Shown: piece by piece, positions 1-7,863 of the stretch
Layout: each line of letters opens with the position of its first letter
Position numbering within the stretch: position 1 is the first letter of the stretch
IMG/VR virus record: IMGVR_UViG_3300031215_000053
Location: 1 to 29,192 of that record
Source of the DNA: a virus
DNA: 29,192 nt
Direction: 5' to 3' (one strand)
Made by a program: the position numbers and the translations under genes
The notes under the pieces: model-generated
What the model saw: the letters and a program-made list of their open reading frames with translations, nothing else
What the model was told of the DNA's origin: nothing
Databases searched by the model: none

Positions 1-187
1 GGGTGGGGGGGTCGAGAGAGAAAGGGAAGTGGACGGGGACTTAGCCAGATATTCGGGTACCGTTTAAGGTCTTGGTTCAAAAAATTGTGTGCAGGGGTTT
101 TCTGTGGGGTCTTTGGTCTATTGCCTTTGTATGTTGTGGGACATAGTCGGCAATGTGTTCGCCTAGCTGTCAGTGGTGAGTTGTCTC

Positions 188-207
188 ATTCTCCCTTTGG
201 GGAGAAT
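188..207. other. Perfect 8-bp hairpin, TTTG loop
   Basis: ATTCTCCC and GGGAGAAT pair perfectly around TTTG. No T-run follows on the + strand, so it is not a typical intrinsic terminator. It could be an RNA structure or a palindromic protein-binding site. Confidence 0.45.
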
Positions 208-345
208 AGTTGTAAGTAAGGACGGGGGAAGCGCCCCACGCTCGCTTGAGGCTCGCCTGATGCGCTTCCCCCTCTATACATACGGCGAGACTGTCCCAAA
301 CCCCAGGTCACAGCCACGGGACACAAAGCAGCCAAGCCATCAAGA

Positions 346-362
346 CACCCCCAAAGGGGGTG
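346..362. other. Perfect 7-bp hairpin, AAA loop
   Basis: CACCCCC, AAA, GGGGGTG form a perfect inverted repeat ending 25 bases before the GGGAC of the first regulatory motif. No T-run follows. It may insulate the motif from upstream transcription or bind a regulator; the function is unknown. Confidence 0.45.
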
Positions 363-387
363 ACACAGATGCTGTTACCGCCGATGG

Positions 388-406
388 GGGACAGATTGTC
401 CTAATA
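388..406 (+). promoter_or_regulatory. Late motif copy 1 (GGGAC-N8-CTAATA), before terS
   Basis: GGGAC at 388-392, eight bases, CTAATA at 401-406, then GGCG and the ATG of the small terminase gene. Only four bases separate the motif from the start codon and there is no Shine-Dalgarno. One of six identically spaced copies, each heading a late-gene module. Probably a promoter or start-associated regulatory site. Confidence 0.7.
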
Positions 407-410
407 GGCG

Positions 411-911
411 ATGGCGAACGAACTAGCAGACCCCCGACACGTACGACTTTGCGAGTGGCTGCTCGCTAAGCAGATTGGCGAACACAACCCTGCGACGTAT
501 GTGGAGTTGGGTGACGAACTGGGCGTGTCGGACCGAACGTTGCGTGATTGGCGTGACAAGCCCGAGTTCCAGGCGCGTCTGCGCGAGTTGACGATCCAGG
601 TGGTTGGTGACCCTGAGCGGATTCGGCAGTTGATGGATTCGATGTTTGCTCAGGCGTTGGACCCTGAGTCCTCGAAGCAGGTGCAGGCAGCGTCGGTGTG
701 GGCGAAGATGGCTGGCGTTTTGACTCCGAAGCCGAAGGTTGCGGAGTCGTCTCGTTCAGAGCTGCTTGATCTGTCCTCTCAGGAGCTTGACAAGCTCGCT
801 TTGGAGCTTTTGGCTGCCCAGCCCCACAAGGCCGCCGCCGACGAGCGAGAGGGGCACACAGCCACCTCTCCGTCGACTGCGCCGTCGGAGGGTGCCGTGA
901 GTTCTGAATGA
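411..911 (+). CDS. Terminase small subunit (TerS)
   Basis: A protein of 166 residues that probably recognises phage DNA for packaging and loads the large subunit. Residues about 25-60 form a helix-turn-helix of the kind seen in phage small terminases (YVELGDELGVSDRTLRDW, then a short helix after KPEF). A helical middle follows, then a polar Ala/Ser/Glu-rich tail from about 130. It lies directly before a small gene and TerL, the usual order. The ATG sits four bases after the CTAATA motif and has no ribosome site, so it may be read from leaderless mRNA. The stop overlaps the next start in ATGA. Family assigned by motif and context; a generic HTH protein is the alternative. Confidence 0.8.
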   Translation: MANELADPRHVRLCEWLLAKQIGEHNPATYVELGDELGVSDRTLRDWRDKPEFQARLRELTIQVVGDPERIRQLMDSMFAQALDPESSKQVQAASVWAKMAGVLTPKPKVAESSRSELLDLSSQELDKLALELLAAQPHKAAADEREGHTATSPSTAPSEGAVSSE

Positions 912-1270
912 GTAGGCTTGTTGGGTATGCGGGCGGGCTGACAGGTCGCGACCGCCGCGCCCACCTCGAAGGCTTGCGCCGCGGCCGCCAGGCCGCACAA
1001 GACCTGCGCCCGCTCACAGGGAAAACCGATGCCGTGTTCAGCGCGGCGACAACCGCTGACGGCACCGTGACGTTCCCGACGGCGTTCCTGTCGATCGACT
1101 CGGTGACCGTGTCCGTCGTCACGCCTGACGCTACAGCGACCTACGACCAGATGACAGCGAAAGTCACGGCGTACACGACGGCGGCTTTCGATTGGCGTGC
1201 CACCAACGGCTCGTCGATCTCTGCGACCGCCGAAGTGCATTACATCGTGTACGGGCAGAAGGCGGCTTGA
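908..1270 (+). CDS. Small protein with adhesin-like C-terminal domain
   Basis: A protein of 120 residues between the two terminase genes, overlapping TerS by ATGA and TerL by TGATG. The N-terminus (1-40) is basic and Arg-rich. Residues about 42-118 are Thr/Ala/Val-rich alternating strands around FPTAF, SVTVSV, FDWRA and VHYIVYG, a pattern common in small beta-sandwich domains at the ends of phage fibres and other virion proteins. It could be a minor capsid decoration or adhesin protein. An unusual cargo between terS and terL. Coding is well supported by the overlaps; the function is inferred. Confidence 0.65.
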   Translation: MSRLVGYAGGLTGRDRRAHLEGLRRGRQAAQDLRPLTGKTDAVFSAATTADGTVTFPTAFLSIDSVTVSVVTPDATATYDQMTAKVTAYTTAAFDWRATNGSSISATAEVHYIVYGQKAA

Positions 1271-2880
1271 TGTCGGAACACGAATTAGGCGACATCCTGT
1301 ATGCCAGGGAGTTCAAAAAGTGTGCGCCAGACTGGGAAACGTCGACGCTCGCAGAGAAACGCGACGCGTTCCTGTACTTCTGTGAGACTTACGCGTTTAT
1401 CCGTCACCCGTCGAAAGGCAAGATCCCGTTCGTTCTGCGCCAATCGCAGATCGAAACGGTAGATGCCTGGCTGGGGAACCGTTGGACGATCGTTTTGAAA
1501 GCCCGACAGATCGGGTTCTCCACGCTCTGTTCGATCTATTCGTTCTGGCTGACCTACTTTTACCGTGACCGTCAGGTCATTTTGATTTCCAAGGGTGAAC
1601 GTGAGGCCAGCATGCTGCTGGACCACGCCAAGTACGTGTACCAGTTCATGCCCGAATGGATGCGGCTGATGGGGCCGATGGGCAACCCGACGCTCACGTC
1701 CTGGAAAATGTCGAACAACTCGAAGCTGTTGTCGATGCCATCAGCCTCCAACCCTGCCCGTGGCGCTACAGCGTTCCTCATCGTGGTAGATGAGATCGCG
1801 TTCCTCCCAGACTCTGAGAACGCTTGGGCGTCCATTGAGCCTGTCGTCAACATGGGCGGGTCGTGCATCATGCTGTCCACAGCGAACGGTGAAGGCAACC
1901 TGTTCCACAAGGTGTGGGTTGGGGCGAAACAAGAAGCGAACCGTTTCAAAGGGATCTTTTTCCCGTGGTGGGCGTCAGACCGCGACGAAGCCTGGTACGA
2001 GGAACAGTGCCGTGACCTCCCTGAATGGCAGGTCGCACAAGAATATCCGTCGAACCCAGAGGAAGCGTTCCTCAAATCGGGTCGACCAGTGTTCGACCTC
2101 GAAAAGCTGGCGTCGATCCCGACAGCGGAACCGAAACGCAAGGGCCGTCTCGACATCACGAAAGAAGGTGTCGTGTTCGCTGAGGACGGCGGCAACCTGT
2201 CGGTGTGGGAAGACCCTGTGGTCGACGGCACCTATGTGATTGGTGCAGACGTTGCGATGGGTTTGGAGCACGGCGACTGGTCGTCGGCCCACGTCATCAA
2301 CGCACGCACAGGCGAGCTGGCGGCTACATGGTGGGGGAAAGCCGAACCCGACCTGTTCGGCGGGTACGTGCTTCACCGTCTGGGCGAGTGGTACAACAAT
2401 GCGCTGATCGGTGTGGAAAACAACAACCACGGGTTGACGACGGTCACCTCGTTGCGTGACAACCAGTACCCGAACATGTATCGGCAGCGGAATCAGGCGA
2501 AACGCATGATGACGCAAACCGAGACGTTGGGTTGGTCGACGAACAGGGCGACGAAACCGTTGATGATCGACGAACTCGCCAAAGCAGTCCGTGACGACTC
2601 GGTCAAGCTGCGTGACCCGCTGACGATCTCAGAGATGCGAACTTTCGTTCGCGAAGGCGACGGCAAGATGCACGGCTCGCCTCACGACGACCGTGTCATG
2701 TCGCTCGCTATCGCAGTTCAGATGCTCAAGTTTTGTTGGTTGCCGACATACAGGGCTGGGAAGAAGAAGCCTGGGCCTGGCACTTGGGGCTACATGATCG
2801 AAAAAGTGTTGAGCATGAAAGAACCCGAGGGGAAACGGGAAGGACCGATCGGTTCGACAGCAAAAACGTCGGCTGCATGA
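1270..2880 (+). CDS. Terminase large subunit (TerL), packaging ATPase/nuclease
   Basis: 536 residues. The N-terminal ATPase powers DNA translocation into the prohead and the C-terminal RNase H-fold nuclease cuts the concatemer. Visible motifs: a degenerate Walker A KARQIGFST (77-85), Walker B FLIVVDE (169-175, D174, E175), the coupling motif STANGEG (203-209), and nuclease acids D327 (GADVA), E383 (GVENNN) and D473/D474 (HDDR). SNPEEAFL before the nuclease half is also typical. The ATG at 1270 overlaps the preceding TGA (TGATG); an in-frame upstream start at 1192 would run through the preceding gene and is unlikely. Length is normal for the family. It ends eight bases before the second GGGAC motif. 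Confidence 0.97.
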   Translation: MSEHELGDILYAREFKKCAPDWETSTLAEKRDAFLYFCETYAFIRHPSKGKIPFVLRQSQIETVDAWLGNRWTIVLKARQIGFSTLCSIYSFWLTYFYRDRQVILISKGEREASMLLDHAKYVYQFMPEWMRLMGPMGNPTLTSWKMSNNSKLLSMPSASNPARGATAFLIVVDEIAFLPDSENAWASIEPVVNMGGSCIMLSTANGEGNLFHKVWVGAKQEANRFKGIFFPWWASDRDEAWYEEQCRDLPEWQVAQEYPSNPEEAFLKSGRPVFDLEKLASIPTAEPKRKGRLDITKEGVVFAEDGGNLSVWEDPVVDGTYVIGADVAMGLEHGDWSSAHVINARTGELAATWWGKAEPDLFGGYVLHRLGEWYNNALIGVENNNHGLTTVTSLRDNQYPNMYRQRNQAKRMMTQTETLGWSTNRATKPLMIDELAKAVRDDSVKLRDPLTISEMRTFVREGDGKMHGSPHDDRVMSLAIAVQMLKFCWLPTYRAGKKKPGPGTWGYMIEKVLSMKEPEGKREGPIGSTAKTSAA

Positions 2881-2887
2881 CCAAAGC

Positions 2888-2906
2888 GGGACACTTTCAC
2901 CTAATA
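2888..2906 (+). promoter_or_regulatory. Late motif copy 2 (GGGAC-N8-CTAATA), after terL
   Basis: GGGAC 2888-2892, eight bases, CTAATA 2901-2906, then AGTG and ATG at 2911. It sits in the 30-base gap between terL and the portal module. The bases from CTAATA through ATGG are identical to copy 4. Confidence 0.72.
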
Positions 2907-2910
2907 AGTG

Positions 2911-3168
2911 ATGGAACAGCTACCAATTTGCGAATGCGGGGCGGAATATTCGCCGCCTACCCATTCGACCGAGTCAGCGAAGCTGCACTGCTTCAAATGC
3001 AAGATGAAATCGTTCCGTGTGAACTGGGTGGGTGGCGGCAGCTACGGGCGACAAGCGTTCCACGACAAGACGACCAACGAAGTCGTTCGCGAACAGTGGA
3101 ACGACATCAAGAAAGCTGGCAACGAAAAAACGATGGAACCAGCGCCAGTGCGACAAGTGTTGATCTAA
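2911..3168 (+). CDS. Small Cys-rich (zinc-ribbon-like) protein
   Basis: 85 residues. Cysteines at 7, 9, 27 and 30 (CxC, then CFKC) could bind one zinc, followed by a basic stretch and the segment SFRVNWVGGGSYGRQAF. Small proteins of this type occur in actinophage structural regions, but I know of no assigned function. I chose the ATG at 2911; a GTG directly before it would add one residue. It heads the portal module right after motif copy 2, with no Shine-Dalgarno. Its TAA overlaps the next ATG (TAATG), so translation is probably coupled. Confidence 0.75.
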   Translation: MEQLPICECGAEYSPPTHSTESAKLHCFKCKMKSFRVNWVGGGSYGRQAFHDKTTNEVVREQWNDIKKAGNEKTMEPAPVRQVLI

Positions 3169-3503
3169 TGAAACTCAGACCTTTCGCCGCAGCGTTCCCC
3201 ATGTTTGTTATCGCGATCGGGTTCATGTGGCTGTCCGTATCGACACTCGTCAGCGGCAACCCGTCACAAATAGTTCATCCGATTGTCTGGTCGTCTACGG
3301 CGTCGATCTGCGGGTTCCTTGCGGCGGCCCGAATGTTCCTGGTTTCCCAGTCCTTGCGCCGTCTCTCTGTGTCCGCAATGATCGTGTACGGCGTGTCCCG
3401 CGGCTGCGCTTACCTTCTGGGAGCTTCACTCAGCCCGATCGGCGTTTGGCTGATCGTCGCAGGCCTGGCAGTAAAAGACTGGCACAAGCCAGAAAGGGGA
3501 TAG
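3168..3503 (+). CDS. Small multi-span membrane protein (holin candidate)
   Basis: 111 residues with three or four hydrophobic spans (about 7-28, 36-58, 67-86 and 88-103) and basic loops such as QSLRRL and KDWHKPER. It is coupled to the preceding gene by TAATG and followed by two more small membrane proteins, so it may be part of a holin/antiholin set or an inner-membrane accessory. There is no recognisable family motif. The endolysin lies far away at 20649, which leaves the lysis role open. Confidence 0.7.
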   Translation: MKLRPFAAAFPMFVIAIGFMWLSVSTLVSGNPSQIVHPIVWSSTASICGFLAAARMFLVSQSLRRLSVSAMIVYGVSRGCAYLLGASLSPIGVWLIVAGLAVKDWHKPERG

Positions 3504-3506
3504 ACC

Positions 3507-3794
3507 ATGTCTGTACCCGTGGTGGCGGTCACATTTCCCGCCGCAGTTGCTGCCGAGTCTGGTGTCACCGACCCTCTTTCCTATTTTTATCAGCTTGGCG
3601 GTTTTGCTGCCGCCGTACTGGTCGGCTATTGGGCGATCCAGTTCGGTGAGAAAAAGTTGAACAAGTCGAAAACCGATCACGACCTCGACGTGGCGCGTGC
3701 GATGGCCCTGTTCAATGAGGAACGGGCGGAGCACGACAAGACCCGTCAGATGCTTTTCGAATCACTCCGTAGCAACAAGAAAGATGACAAATGA
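3507..3794 (+). CDS. Single-span membrane protein with charged tail
   Basis: 95 residues. A hydrophobic span at about 27-46 (GGFAAAVLVGYWAI) is preceded by a short, probably exported N-terminus and followed by a highly charged tail (50-95) that probably forms a coiled coil in the cytoplasm. The architecture fits a one-span holin-like or spanin-like accessory. It begins three bases after the previous stop, with AAAGGGGA as ribosome site, and overlaps the next gene by ATGA. Function inferred from topology and neighbours only. Confidence 0.65.
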   Translation: MSVPVVAVTFPAAVAAESGVTDPLSYFYQLGGFAAAVLVGYWAIQFGEKKLNKSKTDHDLDVARAMALFNEERAEHDKTRQMLFESLRSNKKDDK

Positions 3795-3973
3795 CATTTG
3801 CAAGCCTGATCCCCACGAAAGTCCGAAGAATCGTTTACATGGTGCTTGGAACCTTGTTCGCTGTTGAAGCTGTTTGGGATGTGGTCGACGAAGGCGTCGA
3901 GTCGCGTCTAGTGTTGACGGTGGGTGCGCTCGGCTTCGTGATGGCACGCGCCAACACGAAGGGTGTTGAATGA
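3791..3973 (+). CDS. Small two-span membrane protein, probable holin
   Basis: 60 residues with a basic N-terminus (IPTKVRR), span 1 at about 12-28 (IVYMVLGTLFAVEAVW), a short acidic loop and span 2 at about 39-53 (LVLTVGALGFVMA). Small two-span proteins of this layout are common holins of actinophages. It overlaps both neighbours by ATGA and sits immediately before the portal gene. Best holin candidate of the three membrane genes here; not proven. Confidence 0.65.
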   Translation: MTFASLIPTKVRRIVYMVLGTLFAVEAVWDVVDEGVESRLVLTVGALGFVMARANTKGVE

Positions 3974-5850
3974 CCTCGAAGAAAAACTTGGGGACGTTGA
4001 AGCGTTTCCAATCCGAAGTGAACCGCGCCATCAAGTGGCGTCTCAACGAAGACTTGGACACGTTGTGGCGTCGCATGATCAACATGTATGCGGGCAAACA
4101 GTACGACACCGACTCTATTGAGGACCGTATGGTCATCAACTCGTCGTTTCGTATCAAAAACGTTATTGCCCCGTCGGTCGCTGTCAACAACCCAAAGTTT
4201 TTGGTGCAGGCCCGCCGTGCAGAGCAGGGGCCGCATGCGCTCATCACCGAAGAGGTGTTGAACTACATGTGGCGTGCACACCGTTACCAGTCAGAGTTTC
4301 GGCTTGCGGTCGACGACGCTCTCGTCGTCGGTTTTGGTTGGACGAAATGCGGTTACAAGTTCAAGACTGAGGTGAAAAAGGCTGACCCGAACACTGACGG
4401 GTCGACCGATTTCGCTGACGGCGGTGAGCCTGGCGTCGATGATCGTGAGAAGGTTGACGGCAACGTCGAGTCCGAAGTGAAGATTCACGACGATCGTCCG
4501 TTCGTGGAACGGATCTCGCCGTTCGATATCTATGTCGATCCTGACGCCCGAAACCTGAACGAGGCCCGTTGGATCGCTCAGCGGATCAAGCGGCCCGTGT
4601 CGGACGTGAAGGTGGATAAGCGGTACATCCCAGCGCATCGTGTGAATTGTGAGCAGCAGGAACGTGACGCATGGTCGCCTGCCGACGAGGACGAGCGTGA
4701 GTCGTTGACGGGTAACGAGTCGTCGAATGGGTTCGTTGACGTTTGGGAGTATTACGATCTGCGTACAGAAGAGGTTGCGACGTTCGTGATGAATTACGAG
4801 GGCGGGTTCTTGGTTGAACCGAAGCCTCAGCCGTATCCGTTCGGTCATCCGTTCGAGATGATCCGCAACTACAACGTCCCTGATCGGTTCTACCCCATGG
4901 GTGAGCTTGAGGCGATTGAGGTGTTGCAGAAAGAGTTGAACAAGACTCGTACGGAGCAGATGTTGCACCGCCGTCAGAATCAGCGGAAATATATTGCTGA
5001 CGAGCGGTTGGACCCTGAGGCGATTGATGCGTTGAAGTCGGACAAGGATAACGAGGTTGTTCGTGTCAACGGTGCGATCGTTGACATCAACAAGGCTGTT
5101 GTTCGGATGCCTTCTCATGCGATCAACGCTGACGCTTACAACATGTCTGACGTTATTTCTCAGGACATCGACGAGACGACTGGTGTGCAAGATTTCGGCC
5201 AGTCGCAGATCCGTCGTACGGCTACTGAGGCTGCGCTTATCCAGGATCAGCAGAACGCTCGTTCGTCGGACAAGTTGTCGAACATTGAGGGTTCGTTGGC
5301 TCGCATCGGTGAGAAACTGATTCAACTGTTGCAGTCGTACATGACGGGGGAGCAGGTGGTCCGTATTGTCGGGTCGGATGCGATGCCGTTGTGGTTGACG
5401 TACGACAAGGATTACATTCAGGGCCAGTTCGATTATCAGGTTGAGGCTGGTTCGACCCAGCCTCGCAACGAGTCGTTCCGTGCCCAGCGGGCGATGCAGC
5501 TGATGGAGGCGATGGCCCCGTTCTTGCAGATGGGTGTTGCTGATCCGATGGCCGTGATGCGTCGAGTGTTGCAGGACGGGTTTGGTGTGAAAGATCCTTC
5601 GCAGTTCTTCGCTCAGCAGAAGATGCCGCAGGACCCGAATGGTGGCGGCGGTCCTGGTGGTCCTGGTGGCCCCCCTGGGTCTGGTGGCCCGCCTCCTGGC
5701 ATGCCGCCTTCTGGCCCACCACCTGGGATGCCGCCGATGCCGCAGGGTGGCCCTCCTGAGATGGGTGGCGACCAGTCACCGATTGAGGGTATCCCGCCCG
5801 AGCTTTTGGCTCGGCTAAACGTTGGTCCTTCGCCCGTGATGCAACGGTAG
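3970..5850 (+). CDS. Portal protein
   Basis: 626 residues. The portal forms the dodecameric ring at one capsid vertex through which DNA enters and leaves. The N-terminal half has the typical alpha/beta content with YAGKQYDTDS, NVIAPSVAVNNPKF and DDALVVGFGWTKCGYKF. The centre has FYPMGELEAIEVLQKELNKTR and DIDETTGVQDFGQSQIRRTATEA, typical of the stem and clip regions of podovirus-type portals. The last 85 residues are a low-complexity Pro/Gly/Met tail (about 560-610), probably disordered. It follows the membrane genes by ATGA overlap and precedes scaffold and coat, the standard order. Confidence 0.92.
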   Translation: MTSKKNLGTLKRFQSEVNRAIKWRLNEDLDTLWRRMINMYAGKQYDTDSIEDRMVINSSFRIKNVIAPSVAVNNPKFLVQARRAEQGPHALITEEVLNYMWRAHRYQSEFRLAVDDALVVGFGWTKCGYKFKTEVKKADPNTDGSTDFADGGEPGVDDREKVDGNVESEVKIHDDRPFVERISPFDIYVDPDARNLNEARWIAQRIKRPVSDVKVDKRYIPAHRVNCEQQERDAWSPADEDERESLTGNESSNGFVDVWEYYDLRTEEVATFVMNYEGGFLVEPKPQPYPFGHPFEMIRNYNVPDRFYPMGELEAIEVLQKELNKTRTEQMLHRRQNQRKYIADERLDPEAIDALKSDKDNEVVRVNGAIVDINKAVVRMPSHAINADAYNMSDVISQDIDETTGVQDFGQSQIRRTATEAALIQDQQNARSSDKLSNIEGSLARIGEKLIQLLQSYMTGEQVVRIVGSDAMPLWLTYDKDYIQGQFDYQVEAGSTQPRNESFRAQRAMQLMEAMAPFLQMGVADPMAVMRRVLQDGFGVKDPSQFFAQQKMPQDPNGGGGPGGPGGPPGSGGPPPGMPPSGPPPGMPPMPQGGPPEMGGDQSPIEGIPPELLARLNVGPSPVMQR

Positions 5851-5851
5851 C

Positions 5852-5870
5852 GGGACGCTATTGCCTAATA
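5852..5870 (+). promoter_or_regulatory. Late motif copy 3 (GGGAC-N8-CTAATA), before scaffold/coat
   Basis: GGGAC 5852-5856, eight bases, CTAATA 5865-5870, beginning two bases after the portal stop. Here the next ATG is 28 bases beyond the motif and carries a good ribosome site, GAAGGA at 5887-5892. So the motif is not itself the ribosome site and fits a promoter better. Confidence 0.72.
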
Positions 5871-5898
5871 TATAAGAACAACCTATGAAGGACTCTTG

Positions 5899-6741
5899 AT
5901 GTCAGAAGAAGTTGCTGAAACATTCAGCGAAACGCAGGACCAGCCCGAAGAGTACACGTCAGCTTTCGCTGGCGGAGACTTTGGGGATGAGCCTGCACCC
6001 CCCGAGGCGAGTGCACCCATCGAAGATGGACAAGCCGAAGTTGTAGGGGATACAACCGATGAACCTGTTGAGGATCTTCACACCGTCACGGTGAATGGGG
6101 AAACTGTTCAGGTTCCTTTGAGTGAAGCCCTTGCGGGCTATCAGCGTCAGTCTGATTACACCCGCAAGACACAGGAACTCAGCCGAGCGCAGGCTCTCCA
6201 AGCTGCATTGGAGAACAACCCGCAGGCAACGCTGAGGCTTTTGCAGGAAACGTATGGAGCAGAGCAGGATGCTCGGGAACGCCAGCAGAGCGAACCCGCC
6301 CATTCAGACTCTGAGTCAGATGAGCCTGTGCCTCAATATGTACGCCAACTTGAACAGCAGGTGTCTCAACTGAGCCAGTATCAGACGAGACAGGTGCTTG
6401 ATGGCGAGTGTGATCGGTTGGCGCAGAAGTATGGCGAACACTGGAATGAGGGTGACGTGCTGCAAGAAGCGGTGCGTCGCGGGGAAAGAAACCCGCTTGC
6501 TCTTGAAAACATTTTCCGTGACCTTTCGTTTGACAAGTTTTATGCCAAGTCCACCGCTGAGCAGCGGGCCGCAAAAACAAGTCAGGACGATGACCGCACC
6601 CGTCAAGCCGCCTTGATTGCGGCGTCGGGTTCGGTGTCGGCGGGGAATGGTTCTAACGGTGTCGCAGCTCCTGTTACTCCCACAATCAATTCTGTTGAGG
6701 ACGCTTACGCAGCGGCGCTCGCCGCTCACGGCCTCGACTGA
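5899..6741 (+). CDS. Capsid scaffolding protein
   Basis: 280 residues. It guides coat assembly and is lost before or during packaging. The N-terminus (1-55) is very acidic and Pro/Glu-rich. The segment VTVNGETVQVPLSEALAGYQ followed by RQSDYTRKTQEL (about 62-92) is a hallmark of phage scaffold proteins. A long helical, Gln/Glu-rich middle and an Ala-rich C-terminus follow. It lies between portal and coat protein. ATG at 5899 is chosen because GAAGGA lies seven bases upstream; an in-frame TTG just before it is too close to that site. Confidence 0.9.
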   Translation: MSEEVAETFSETQDQPEEYTSAFAGGDFGDEPAPPEASAPIEDGQAEVVGDTTDEPVEDLHTVTVNGETVQVPLSEALAGYQRQSDYTRKTQELSRAQALQAALENNPQATLRLLQETYGAEQDARERQQSEPAHSDSESDEPVPQYVRQLEQQVSQLSQYQTRQVLDGECDRLAQKYGEHWNEGDVLQEAVRRGERNPLALENIFRDLSFDKFYAKSTAEQRAAKTSQDDDRTRQAALIAASGSVSAGNGSNGVAAPVTPTINSVEDAYAAALAAHGLD

Positions 6742-6766
6742 CACTCTCCCTGGAAGGGACTGAATC

Positions 6767-7795
6767 ATGGCTGCTATCAATAACCCCGCCGTAGCTGGCG
6801 ACGTTACCCGAGCAGGTGCCGATCTTCTGGCAACCACTCTTGACAATTACCGCGGCAAGCTGGTGGACAACGTGTTCAACAAGCACGTCCTGTCGTGGAT
6901 GCTGATGGAAAAGAACCGTACTCGCATGGAATCGGGTGGCCTCAACATTGTTGAGCACCTGATGTTCGAAGAGAACGACGATGTTACCCAGTACGATGAG
7001 TGGGATACCGTCGACATCACCCCGCAGGGTGGTATCGACACGGCTTCCTACGAATGGAAGGCTCTTGTTTCGACCATCGCCATGAGTGGCATGGAAGAGT
7101 TCAAGAACCAGGGCAAGGAACAGATCATCAATCTTCTCAAGGCTCGCATCATGCAGTCCGAGAAGTCGCTACAGAAGATGGTGAACAACCAGCTCTGGGG
7201 CATTGATACCACTGGTTTCAACTCGATCCTCGACCTCATCGACGACACCGCCACTGTTGGCGGGATCAACCCTGCTACGCAGACGAAGTGGGCTTCGCCC
7301 GTGACGGACCTGTCGGCGGCGGATACTGGAAACACTACAGACCCTGGAACCTTTGCAGAGTTTCAGCGTACCGCCACGAACCTGTACAACACGGCTTCGG
7401 ACGGCAACGATCAGGTGAAGGCGCTTATTGGCGACCAGGGTTCCCACGAAATTTACGAGCTGGGTTTGACCCCGAACGTACGTTTCACGGACACCAAGGC
7501 TGCTTCTATCGGCTTCCAGAACGTCGCGTTCAAGGGTGTCCCGTTCTACTGGGACAAGGCTGCGCCTGTCGGTACCGTCATCGGTATCAACCCTGAGACG
7601 ATCTCGCTGGTCGGGGGTAAGGGCCGATGGTTCAAGCAGAGCGGGTTCACCAAGTCTCCGATCGACGGTGACGGTGGGGCGCTCGGTGGCGGCACTTTCC
7701 GTGACGCCCGTTACGCTGTGATCACTGCGTTCGGTAACCTCACGACCAACGAGCGTCGTAAGAACTTCAAGATTGTGAACTTCGCTCAGGCGTGA
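6767..7795 (+). CDS. Major capsid (coat) protein
   Basis: 342 residues, the main shell protein, presumably with the HK97 fold. The sequence starts MAAINNPAVAGDVTRAGADL and carries the long N-terminal helix, DITPQGGIDTASYEWKAL, and a C-terminal part with KGRWFKQSGFTKSPIDGD and FGNLTTNERRKNFKIV. Position directly after scaffold, length, neutral composition and strong coding bias all fit a coat protein. The ribosome site GGAAGGGA lies about ten bases before the ATG. An intrinsic terminator follows 28 bases after the stop, so scaffold and coat form a short unit, which suits strong expression. Confidence 0.92.
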   Translation: MAAINNPAVAGDVTRAGADLLATTLDNYRGKLVDNVFNKHVLSWMLMEKNRTRMESGGLNIVEHLMFEENDDVTQYDEWDTVDITPQGGIDTASYEWKALVSTIAMSGMEEFKNQGKEQIINLLKARIMQSEKSLQKMVNNQLWGIDTTGFNSILDLIDDTATVGGINPATQTKWASPVTDLSAADTGNTTDPGTFAEFQRTATNLYNTASDGNDQVKALIGDQGSHEIYELGLTPNVRFTDTKAASIGFQNVAFKGVPFYWDKAAPVGTVIGINPETISLVGGKGRWFKQSGFTKSPIDGDGGALGGGTFRDARYAVITAFGNLTTNERRKNFKIVNFAQA

Positions 7796-7822
7796 TTCTA
7801 GTTTGAGGTTGTAACACCGTTG

Positions 7823-7862
7823 GGCGGGGGCCGCTTCGGCGGTCCCCGCCTTTCTGGTTTTG
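7823..7862 (+). terminator. Intrinsic terminator after the coat gene
   Basis: A 12-bp stem, GGCGGGGGCCGC with GCGGTCCCCGCC (one G-T wobble), closes a TTCG tetraloop at 7823-7850 and is followed by TTTCTGGTTTT. It is the only clear rho-independent terminator I see in the window. It lies just before motif copy 4. Confidence 0.9.
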
Positions 7863-7863
7863 T

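Larger units (their letters stand above)
1..410. other. Gene-free leader upstream of the terminase genes
   Basis: I see no convincing gene here. An open frame from 173 runs into the next gene in another frame, has atypical composition and lacks a ribosome site. The stretch holds two perfect hairpins (188-207 and 346-362) and ends with the first copy of the GGGAC-N8-CTAATA motif. If the genome is circular or terminally redundant, this would lie between the start of the leftward early genes and the rightward late genes, a usual place for divergent control. I found no clear sigma-70 -35/-10 pair: TATACA at 275-280 has no partner at 16-18 bases. Confidence 0.6.

Noticed and set aside
138-156. Possible seventh copy of the late motif (GGGAC-N8-CAATGT)
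   Set aside because: The second half-site matches CTAATA poorly and no gene starts nearby. Other GGGAC words (for example 36, 317, 12233 and 15925) also lack CTAATA.
275-280. TATACA as a sigma-70 -10 box in the leader
   Set aside because: No -35 box lies at 16-18 bases (the nearest TTGAGG is at 23), so it is probably chance.
388-406. T7-type single-subunit RNA polymerase promoter starting at GGG
   Set aside because: The bases before GGGAC differ among all six copies, whereas T7-type promoters are conserved upstream of the start, and no such polymerase gene is in the window.
173-469. 98-codon open frame over the leader
   Set aside because: It runs into terS in another frame, covers both hairpins and the regulatory motif, and has low-complexity Pro/Arg/Asp composition without a ribosome site.
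2733-3167. N-terminal extension of the membrane protein at 3168
   Set aside because: The longer frame crosses the end of terL, motif copy 2 and the whole Cys-rich gene; the ATG at 3168 makes a TAATG junction.
4291-5325. Long antisense frame under the portal gene
   Set aside because: It mirrors a high-confidence portal gene, has Arg/Leu/Val-rich odd composition, no family motif and no ribosome site. The same applies to long antisense frames at 8871-10043, 15910-16944 and 18290-19282.
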